From contig JACQKR010000052.1 in assembly GCA_016204425.1 (NCBI GenBank), positions 1 through 11,202 on the forward strand: 11,202 nucleotides of DNA, in the 5' to 3' direction. Below the pieces are notes generated by a model. It searched no databases, was not told the DNA's origin, and saw only the letters and a program-made list of their open reading frames with translations. The DNA is from Candidatus Levyibacteriota bacterium. GTDB taxonomy: Bacteria; Patescibacteriota; Microgenomatia; Levybacterales; UBA12049. The first letter of the stretch is position 1. The number at the start of each line of letters is the position of its first letter. A program made the translations under genes and the position numbers. Below, in pieces: positions 6,148 to 10,431 of this stretch.

Positions 6148-6324
6148 TTATTTTAACTTTTCTGTCTCACGGTGCTCCGTGACTTTCCGACAGTGATTGC
6201 AGAATTTTTTCAAAAGGAGCTTCTCCGGTGTTTCCATTTTGTTTTTGGTCGTGACGTAATTTCTGTTCTTGCAAACAGTGCAGATGAGCCCGAGTGTGAT
6301 TCTGTGTTCGCCTTTTTTCGCCAT
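6148..6324 (-). CDS. rpmG: 50S ribosomal protein L33
   Basis: A 58-residue protein beginning MAKKGEHRITLGLICTVCKN and ending HRETEKLK. It is the complete L33 of the large ribosomal subunit, with the zinc-ribbon form: C15-x2-C18 and C42-x2-C45. The central stretch RNYVTTKNKMETPEKLLLKKFC matches the family's YxTxKNK...LxLxKxC pattern. Length is typical (about 50-60 residues). ATG 6324 is the only sensible start and gives the usual MAKK N-terminus. No Shine-Dalgarno sequence precedes it. A TATAAT lies 23 nt upstream. It is divergent from the tRNA-Thr operon and followed by a structured 3' region with a terminator at 5945-5965. Confidence 0.95.
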   Translation of the reverse strand: MAKKGEHRITLGLICTVCKNRNYVTTKNKMETPEKLLLKKFCNHCRKVTEHRETEKLK

Positions 6325-6347
6325 AATATATCGTTTGTTGAGTTCGT

Positions 6348-6353
6348 ATTATA
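6348..6353 (-). promoter_or_regulatory. -10 box of rpmG
   Basis: Minus-strand TATAAT, with a predicted leader of about 15-18 nt, longer than at neighbouring genes. No good -35 hexamer is seen at the expected distance. Confidence 0.5.
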
Positions 6354-6398
6354 CACATTTTAGAGCTGAAATGCTAGCATAAAGTTGTTATATGAAGC

Positions 6399-6427
6399 TT
6401 GCTGCAGCTAGCTTCGTCTGGTAAAAT
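6399..6427 (+). promoter_or_regulatory. Promoter of the tRNA-Thr/HNH/tRNA-Tyr/tRNA-Thr operon
   Basis: TTGCTG (6399-6404), a 17-nt spacer and TAAAAT (6422-6427), preceded by TGG, an extended -10. It lies 20 nt before the first tRNA. A GTAAAA...TTTTAC inverted repeat overlaps the -10 box. Confidence 0.5.
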
Positions 6428-6447
6428 GGGTTTTACCGAAATGTATC

Positions 6448-6519
6448 GCCGAAGTAACTCAGTGGTAGAGTAGCGGTTTTGTAAACCGCAAGTCGCGGGT
6501 CCGAATCCCGCCTTCGGCT
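6448..6519 (+). tRNA. tRNA-Thr (anticodon TGT)
   Basis: 72 nt: acceptor GCCGAAG/CTTCGGC with discriminator T; D loop with AGTGGTAG; anticodon stem GCGGT/ACCGC and loop TTTGTAA, anticodon TGT; variable AAGTC; T stem GCGGG/CCCGC. The T loop reads TCCGAAT, with C instead of the near-universal T at position 55. CCA is not encoded. First gene of the tRNA cluster. Confidence 0.95.
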
Positions 6520-6546
6520 CACAATCTTGTAATTTTACAAATGCGA

Positions 6547-6552
6547 TATACT
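6547..6552 (+). promoter_or_regulatory. -10 box before the HNH gene
   Basis: TATACT ending 8 nt before ATG 6561, so the HNH gene could have its own nearly leaderless transcript in addition to read-through from tRNA-Thr. The nearest TTG (TTGTAA, 6527-6532) is only 14 nt upstream, too short for a good -35. Confidence 0.45.
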
Positions 6553-6560
6553 ACAAACGT

Positions 6561-6974
6561 ATGAATGTCTGTTTAGTGTGTGGTAAGAAACCGGATAGGA
6601 CTTCTTATAAATACTGCTCGAATAGATGTCAGCAGATATATCAGTACAAAGAGTATATCGGAAAGTGGAAAGTTGGTTTGGTAAATGGTGAGAGGGGAAT
6701 AGTCACAAAAAATATCTCACAATATATTAAACGATATTTAGTTGAGATGTATGGAGAGCATTGTTCTGTTTGCAGATGGGGTGAAAAACATCCAGCGACG
6801 GGAAGAGTACCTTTAGAAGTAGATCATATAAACGGGAATGCAGACGATAATCGTGAAGAGAATTTAAGATTAATTTGTCCAAATTGCCATTCTTTGAGCC
6901 TGAATTTTAGAAACTTAAATAAGGGCAAAGGGAGAGCTTGGAGGACAAGAAAATATTTAAAAGTTACTATCTAG
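6561..6974 (+). CDS. HNH endonuclease with two zinc-binding Cys sets, inside a tRNA cluster
   Basis: A 137-residue protein. N-terminal zinc knuckle: C4-x2-C7 and C19-x3-C23 (VCGKK...YCSNRC). Middle: a basic linker (about 30-65). C-terminal HNH nuclease: C68-x2-C71, LEVDHINGNADDNREENLRLICPNCH with D88-H89, N101 and H110, and C106-x2-C109 completing the structural zinc site. Such nucleases nick or cut DNA; free-standing ones are often mobile. It begins 41 nt after tRNA-Thr and its TAG stop (6972-6974) shares the final G with base 1 of tRNA-Tyr, so 5' processing of the tRNA would cut into the stop codon of a co-transcript. Base composition is more AT-rich than the flanking tRNAs. Whether it is a homing enzyme, a defence nuclease or domesticated cannot be told from this sequence. 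Confidence 0.88.
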   Translation: MNVCLVCGKKPDRTSYKYCSNRCQQIYQYKEYIGKWKVGLVNGERGIVTKNISQYIKRYLVEMYGEHCSVCRWGEKHPATGRVPLEVDHINGNADDNREENLRLICPNCHSLSLNFRNLNKGKGRAWRTRKYLKVTI

Positions 6975-7057
6975 CTGGGTTGGCAGAGTAGCAATCGCAT
7001 CTGGCTGTAGACCAGACGTCCGAAAGGGCTCCGGGGGTGCAATTCCCTCACCCAGCA
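6974..7057 (+). tRNA. tRNA-Tyr (anticodon GTA), atypical D and T loops
   Basis: 84 nt, class II: acceptor GCTGGGT/ACCCAGC with discriminator A; anticodon stem TCTGG/CCAGA with loop CTGTAGA (GTA); long variable arm GTCC-GAAA-GGGC; T stem GGGGG/CCCTC (one G-T pair). Odd: the T loop is TGCAATT (G at position 55), and the D loop has AGTAG where AGTGG is expected, so A replaces G18. The D stem is weak. CCA is not encoded. The strong acceptor, anticodon and variable stems argue for a working tRNA. Confidence 0.88.
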
Positions 7058-7222
7058 CTTCGTCAGATTTAGATATCTGCTTTCGTCTCGATAAAATCGA
7101 GACTTCAGCTTGATTATCAAATCTTCCTCTTCAAAATCCTTTGGATTTTGAAGAGGAGAAACCGACGAAAAGTCGAAGTCAGAACAAAGTGAGGATGAAG
7201 ACTGAATGTCGAGTTTCGACGT
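7058..7222 (+). other. Hairpin-rich spacer between tRNA-Tyr and tRNA-Thr(GGT)
   Basis: No ORF. It holds GTCTCGAT-aaa-ATCGAGAC (7084-7102, 8-bp stem), a perfect 14-bp stem CCTCTTCAAAATCC-ttt-GGATTTTGAAGAGG (7125-7155) and GTCGA-gtt-TCGAC (7209-7221). None has a following T run, so these look like processing or stability elements, or palindromic repeats, rather than terminators. Confidence 0.6.
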
Positions 7223-7294
7223 GCCGGCTTGGCTCAGTGGTAGAGCAAGTCATTGGTAATGACTAGATCGTGGGTCCGATTCCCACAGCCGGCT
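7223..7294 (+). tRNA. tRNA-Thr (anticodon GGT)
   Basis: 72 nt: acceptor GCCGGCT/AGCCGGC with discriminator T; D loop AGTGGTAG; anticodon stem AGTCA/TGACT with loop TTGGTAA (GGT); variable AGATC; T stem GTGGG/CCCAC with loop TCCGATT, again C at position 55. CCA is not encoded. With the TGT isoacceptor it covers ACA/ACG and ACC/ACT codons. Last gene of the operon, followed by the terminator at 7384-7412. Confidence 0.95.
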
Positions 7295-7377
7295 CAAAAG
7301 ATTTATTAAGACTCTACTTTATATAGTCGATAGACACAGTTTGATCTGGAATATTTACTCTTGGAGAAGAAACAGAT

Positions 7378-7643
7378 TAAAACAAAACCATTAGCCAATG
7401 GCTAATGGTTTTAATCCTCCTTCGCATCTCGCTTCGTTCGAGCTTCGGAAGGACGAGATAATAACGTGCCCTTAGATACCGAGCGGAAGGTTGCTCATTT
7501 TCTCTGAGATACAGTAGGAAAGGCTATTCAAAAACCCACAGGCCTTTGAAAAACCACCTCGTTTCCGCCAATTTAGGCGGATACCTCAAAGTTTTTGGTT
7601 TGTAGAGAAAAATATTTTGCAACCGTCTCGAGTATCAAAGAGC
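7378..7643 (-). ncRNA. Predicted structured non-coding RNA, about 265 nt, family not recognised
   Basis: There is no ORF of note between a near-perfect promoter (7650-7678) and a strong terminator (7384-7412) on the minus strand. The transcript closes on itself by a long interrupted helix: GATAC (7632-7636) with GTATC (7475-7479), CGAG (7627-7630) with CTCG (7480-7483), GGTTGC (7619-7624) with GCAACC (7489-7494), and TTTTCTCT (7604-7611) with AGAGAAAA (7498-7505), 23 bp in total. Inside are CCGCC/GGCGG (7565-7569, 7576-7580) and two mutually exclusive stems, CTTTGA/TCAAAG (7544-7549, 7586-7591) and AAAGGC/GCCTTT (7542-7547, 7519-7524). Downstream is a second hairpin (7418-7453). I see no tmRNA tRNA-like end, no RNase P GAGGAAAGTCC and no SRP GGAAGNAGC. 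A 6S-like regulator fits the long rod shape but is only a guess. Confidence 0.65.
7384..7412. terminator. Bidirectional intrinsic terminator
   Basis: AAAACCATTAGCC, loop AAT, GGCTAATGGTTTT: a perfect 13-bp stem flanked by A and T tracts on both sides. On the plus strand it ends the tRNA operon; on the minus strand (stem then TTTTGTTTT) it ends the predicted ncRNA. Its core (7388-7408) also reads as three heptamers CCATTAG, CCAATGG, CTAATGG. Confidence 0.85.
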
Positions 7644-7649
7644 AGAATC

Positions 7650-7678
7650 AGTATACGTGGGAGGTCTGGGTGTGTCAA
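7650..7678 (-). promoter_or_regulatory. Strong promoter of the predicted ncRNA
   Basis: Minus-strand TTGACA (7673-7678), exactly 17 nt, TATACT (7650-7655). Expected +1 is a G near 7643. This is the best promoter in the window and no coding sequence follows it. Confidence 0.85.
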
Positions 7679-7758
7679 GCAGTGCATGTCTAGTTTGATA
7701 TAGATAGTACTAGATATAGTTTTTTCTCGTGAAAACTGCGGTTATTTTGTCGTTACTC

Positions 7759-8421
7759 TTAGAAGCCAAGGAGTTTTAGGGTAAAGAGTGACAATTCTGT
7801 AATGATATTTACCAGTGAAAATGGGCCAAGCGGGAAGAAGAAGAGGAAAAGAAGGAGCATCGGTCCTAAATTCCCAAGCGAGAGATAGGTGCGTGCTTCC
7901 CGATCGGGGAGAATAAGGGAAAAAATTTTCGACCCGTCAAGCGGCGGTATAGGCAAAAGATTAAGAATAGTAAGCAGGATATTCATTCGTATTATTGTGC
8001 TCAAAAGGAACCCGGGTACGCTTAATCGTTCTATACTACCAAGCGACATGCCTGGGAAGAGGACGTGTGCAAAGAGACTTGCAATAACAGCAAGGATCAG
8101 ATTCGTCATCGGTCCGGCGAGTGAGACAAGGGCAATATCTTTTCTGCCGTCTTTCAAATTGAAGGGGTCAACAGGGACAGGCTTTGCTCCTCCAAGAATA
8201 ATTGGCGAGCCGGTAAACGCTAAGAGGAGCGGGAGAATGATGCTCATGAACGGATCAAGATGCGGGATAGGATTGAGTGTTAGCCTTCCCATGAGCCTGG
8301 CGGTGGGATCGCCAAAACGATCTGCGACATACCCATGTGCGATTTCATGGAGAATTGCCGAGAACACCAGAATAGCAAGTGTAATCAGAATAGCGACGAA
8401 TGGATCGAAAAGGAAAGACAT
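7759..8421 (-). CDS. Site-2-protease-like membrane metalloprotease (peptidase M50)
   Basis: A 220-residue polytopic membrane protein. The zinc-binding HEIAH sits in the first helix (H25, E26, H29), and NLLPIPPLDG near the end (D162) supplies the third ligand, as in M50 intramembrane proteases. GGAKPVPVDPFNLKDGRKD (77-95) and SLAGPMTN (100-107) are further family motifs. There is no PDZ domain, so it is of the compact rhomboid-topology-unrelated 'YwhC-like' type found widely in small genomes. Such enzymes cut membrane-embedded regulators or leftover signal peptides; the substrate is unknown. The frame is open upstream to 8490, but ATG 8421 gives the usual short cytoplasmic start before helix 1. 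It is divergent from rpmB, with a weak TATACG at 8438-8443 as a candidate -10. Confidence 0.88.
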   Translation of the reverse strand: MSFLFDPFVAILITLAILVFSAILHEIAHGYVADRFGDPTARLMGRLTLNPIPHLDPFMSIILPLLLAFTGSPIILGGAKPVPVDPFNLKDGRKDIALVSLAGPMTNLILAVIASLFAHVLFPGMSLGSIERLSVPGFLLSTIIRMNILLTILNLLPIPPLDGSKIFSLILPDREARTYLSLGNLGPMLLLFLFFFPLGPFSLVNIITELSLFTLKLLGF

Positions 8422-8450
8422 ATTGTTTTTACAGTCTCGTATACCACTTC

Positions 8451-8467
8451 GTCCCGCTAAGCGGGAC
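8451..8467. repeat. 17-bp palindrome, copy 1 of TCCCGCT-n-AGCGGGA
   Basis: GTCCCGCT-A-AGCGGGAC, 8-bp arms around one base, within the 113-bp spacer between the divergent M50 and rpmB genes. Outer CTTCG/CGAAG segments (8447-8451, 8478-8482) extend the symmetry. A second copy of the core is at 9772-9787. Confidence 0.6.
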
Positions 8468-8496
8468 TCCTTTAGGCCGAAGGCATACATTGCCTT

Positions 8497-8526
8497 TTGA
8501 TTTCAATGGAGTATATATGATATCAT
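8497..8526 (+). promoter_or_regulatory. Promoter of rpmB
   Basis: TTGATT (8497-8502), an 18-nt spacer and TATCAT (8521-8526). Eight nt separate the -10 box from ATG 8535, which supports that ATG over 8517 and again predicts a leaderless mRNA. Confidence 0.55.
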
Positions 8527-8534
8527 ACGGCTCT

Positions 8535-8768
8535 ATGGGAAAGAAATGTATGAATTGTGGCAAAGGCGTTATGTATGGGCATAATGTTTCTCATTCAAAG
8601 CGCAGAACACGAAAGGTCTTTAAACCAAATTTGCATATTGCACGAATTAAGCTTGGGAGTAATTATGTGCGCATGCGGCTGTGTACGAAATGTCTCCGAT
8701 TGCTCAAAAGCGCATCGAAAGAAGTTGAAAAAGCTTCAACAAAAGTTGTATCCCAAGCCGCTGTATAA
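8535..8768 (+). CDS. rpmB: 50S ribosomal protein L28
   Basis: A 77-residue protein of the large ribosomal subunit. MGKKCMNCGKGVMYGHNVSHSKRRTRKVFKPNLH holds the L28 signature: C5-x2-C8, GHNVSHSKRRT (15-25), then KVFKPNLHIARI and VRMRLCTKC with the second zinc pair C50-x2-C53. Length is normal for the family. An upstream in-frame ATG at 8517 exists, but MGKKC is the expected L28 N-terminus and is favoured by the promoter position. The last about 18 residues (KEVEKASTKVVSQAAV) are a basic to Ala/Val-rich tail typical of L28. It ends 22 bp from the convergent fmt gene. Confidence 0.95.
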   Translation: MGKKCMNCGKGVMYGHNVSHSKRRTRKVFKPNLHIARIKLGSNYVRMRLCTKCLRLLKSASKEVEKASTKVVSQAAV

Positions 8769-8773
8769 CTTCT

Positions 8774-8787
8774 GAATTACGAATTAG
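8774..8787. repeat. Two heptamers GAATTAC-GAATTAG
   Basis: Two adjacent 7-bp units differing only in the last base, in the 22-bp gap between the convergent rpmB and fmt stop codons. Confidence 0.45.
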
Positions 8788-8790
8788 AGT

Positions 8791-9663
8791 TCATGTAAAT
8801 ATTTTTCCAATTGTCTCTTTTAATTCAGGATATCCATTCACCAAATCTTTAATCTTCATAATTTTGCCACCCTCGATTTGTACATGTTTTTCAGGTAATA
8901 ATTTCATGATTCTTGATTCATGATTCCTGATTCTTACTGTAGTCCAGACTGCCGGCCATGGATAGAAGGCCCTGATCATCCGCTCAAGGCGGTCAGGTGG
9001 TGGAATATGTTCAAGATCAATATATCCGTCAGCTTTTTTAATTTTTTTGGTATATGTCGCAATTGCATCATCTTGTGGTTCTGGTTTAAGATCCTGCTGT
9101 ATGTATGAGGTAACGACTTGCGGAAGGATGGCTGCTGATTCCTGAAAAAGCTTTTCATGTAAGCTGGCAAACGTATCAGACGGCGCAACCGGGATCGTTT
9201 TTTGAAAGAGTATCGGTCCGTGATCGAGTTCTTTATCCATTTGAATTATCGTAATGCCGGTTTCTTTATCGCCATTGAGAATAGCTGTTTGGATTGGAGA
9301 AGGTCCCCGGTATTTTGGCAACAGAGAGGGATGGACATTTAATGCGCCGTTCTCCGGGATAGTCAGAATATTTTCAGGAATAAGCTTCCCATATGCTGCG
9401 ACGATAAAAAGGTCCGGTTTGATTGCCTGCAATTTTTCTGCTACTTGCTGATCAAGCTCATCTGGCGTAAGGATTTCTCCAATCGCGTGATTATTTTGCA
9501 GCAGCTCGCCATACGCTTTTTTAACAGCTGATGGCTCGGAACGCTTTTTGCGAATATTGAATGTGTCAGCTGCCGTAACAACACCGACGACATTGTAGTT
9601 TTTTACTAATTCTTCAAGAATCGGGACGACAAATGACGGTGTGCCGAAAAAAATGATTCTCAT
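8791..9663 (-). CDS. fmt: Methionyl-tRNA formyltransferase
   Basis: A 290-residue cytosolic enzyme that formylates Met on initiator tRNA using 10-formyl-tetrahydrofolate. N-terminal Rossmann domain: MRIIFFGTPSFVVPILEEL, then AAYGKLIP and the catalytic NVHPSLLPKYRGPSPIQ with N109 and H111, and D147 in DKELDHGP. The C-terminal tRNA-binding domain starts near YTKKIKKADGYIDL (204-217) and contains RAFYPWPAVWT. It is about 25 residues shorter than the roughly 315-residue E. coli enzyme, the loss being at the end. ATG 9663 is used because homology starts at MRIIFFG; an ATG 18 nt upstream only adds RFKLK. A 28-bp heptamer repeat encodes part of the C-terminal domain (about residues 243-253). def lies upstream on the same strand. 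Confidence 0.95.
   Translation of the reverse strand: MRIIFFGTPSFVVPILEELVKNYNVVGVVTAADTFNIRKKRSEPSAVKKAYGELLQNNHAIGEILTPDELDQQVAEKLQAIKPDLFIVAAYGKLIPENILTIPENGALNVHPSLLPKYRGPSPIQTAILNGDKETGITIIQMDKELDHGPILFQKTIPVAPSDTFASLHEKLFQESAAILPQVVTSYIQQDLKPEPQDDAIATYTKKIKKADGYIDLEHIPPPDRLERMIRAFYPWPAVWTTVRIRNHESRIMKLLPEKHVQIEGGKIMKIKDLVNGYPELKETIGKIFT
8907..8934. repeat. Heptamer tandem repeat TGATTCN x4 inside fmt
   Basis: TGATTCT, TGATTCA, TGATTCC, TGATTCT: four exact-phase 7-bp units. They encode the RIRNHESRIM region of fmt on the minus strand. The unit is not a multiple of three, so gain or loss of one copy would shift the frame. Confidence 0.85.
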
Positions 9664-9771
9664 TTTTAACTTAAATCTCAAAGCGCAAAATTCAAATTTA
9701 ATATGGAGTCGCTTTGCGAAATCTATAAAAAAAGTAGCTTATTTTTGAATTTTTTCACGACTAACGCTGGA

Positions 9772-9787
9772 TCCCGCTCCAGCGGGA
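9772..9787. repeat. Palindrome, copy 2 of TCCCGCT-n-AGCGGGA
   Basis: TCCCGCT-CC-AGCGGGA in the def-fmt spacer, 18 nt after the def stop codon. It could form a 7-bp hairpin in the def transcript, but no T run follows directly, so it is a poor terminator by itself. It shares its core with 8451-8467. Confidence 0.6.
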
Positions 9788-9804
9788 CATTTTGAGTTTT
9801 GGTT

Positions 9805-10368
9805 TTATATGGAAATTTCTTCAAAAACCATTTCATTTTTTTCATCCTTTGAAGATTTATAGAGTTTTCCGTGCTGTTCAAGGACTCGTTTTGGAAACAA
9901 CACGCCATTGAGATGGTCGACCTCGTGCTGAATGATTGTTGCAATAAATCCGGTAAAGTTCTTTCTATGGAAGATTCCTTGCGGGTCAAGATAGGAGAGA
10001 AAGACGGTGTTTGACCTTCTCACAACACCCCAGATATTCACCAGTGAGAGACACCCTTCCAGCTTGACTGATTTTTTATTCGCCTGGGGTTTTGTCTTTC
10101 CATTTTCTGCTGTTTTTGTTTCAGTAACTTTTTCAATAACAGGATTGATAAACACCTGAATCGGTGATTGATCGGTTTGCCGGACGATAAAAAGCTGGAG
10201 CGGTTTCCCGACTTGGGGAGCAGCGAGGCCAACTCCTTCAGGGTCCTTTGCATTAATAAGCGTTTCACTCATCTCTTGGATGAGATTTTGAAGCGGCTTG
10301 TCGATTTTTATAATGCGTTTAGCCTTTTGCGACAGGATAGGACTTGGAGCAATAACTATTGGAAGCAT
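9805..10368 (-). CDS. def: Peptide deformylase
   Basis: A 187-residue cytosolic metalloenzyme that removes the N-formyl group from new proteins. All three motifs are present: GVGLAAPQVG (45-54), EGCLS (104-108, metal-binding C106) and QHEVDHLNG (147-155, metal ligands H148 and H152, catalytic E149). An unusual polar insert rich in Lys, Thr and Asn (about 82-101, TETKTAENGKTKPQANKKSV) lies just before the EGCLS motif, where most deformylases have a shorter loop. The frame is open upstream to 10431, but homology starts at MLPIVIAPSPIL, and TATAAT ends 6 nt before ATG 10368. With fmt 141 bp downstream, it completes the formyl-Met cycle. The C-terminal KSSKDEKNEMVFEEISI tail is not conserved in the family. 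Confidence 0.95.
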   Translation of the reverse strand: MLPIVIAPSPILSQKAKRIIKIDKPLQNLIQEMSETLINAKDPEGVGLAAPQVGKPLQLFIVRQTDQSPIQVFINPVIEKVTETKTAENGKTKPQANKKSVKLEGCLSLVNIWGVVRRSNTVFLSYLDPQGIFHRKNFTGFIATIIQHEVDHLNGVLFPKRVLEQHGKLYKSSKDEKNEMVFEEISI

Positions 10369-10374
10369 GCGTGT

Positions 10375-10380
10375 ATTATA
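10375..10380 (-). promoter_or_regulatory. -10 box of def
   Basis: Minus-strand TATAAT, 6 nt before ATG 10368, so +1 falls on or next to the start codon. The -35 position is weak (TTCTCA at 17 nt). Confidence 0.6.
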
Positions 10381-10431
10381 TAGCATTATTTCTGCGTTGA
10401 GAAGAAAGAATGAAGAGGAGGGAGAAAACAC

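Noticed and set aside
6167..6358. 63-residue minus-strand frame across the rpmG region
   Set aside because: It is an out-of-frame reading of L33; the correct frame gives a full zinc-ribbon L33 at 6148-6324.
6527..6552. TTGTAA plus TATACT as a full promoter for the HNH gene
   Set aside because: The spacer is only 14 nt; only the -10 box was kept.
7125..7155. 14-bp hairpin as an intrinsic terminator after tRNA-Tyr
   Set aside because: No T run follows on either strand, and tRNA-Thr(GGT) downstream has no promoter of its own that I can see.
7889..8500. 203-residue plus-strand frame opposite the M50 gene
   Set aside because: Arg- and Ser-rich shadow frame with no homology; the minus strand encodes clear HExxH and LDG motifs.
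9723..9989. 88-residue minus-strand frame overlapping the def 3' end
   Set aside because: Out-of-frame reading of def plus AT-rich spacer; no start signal or motif.
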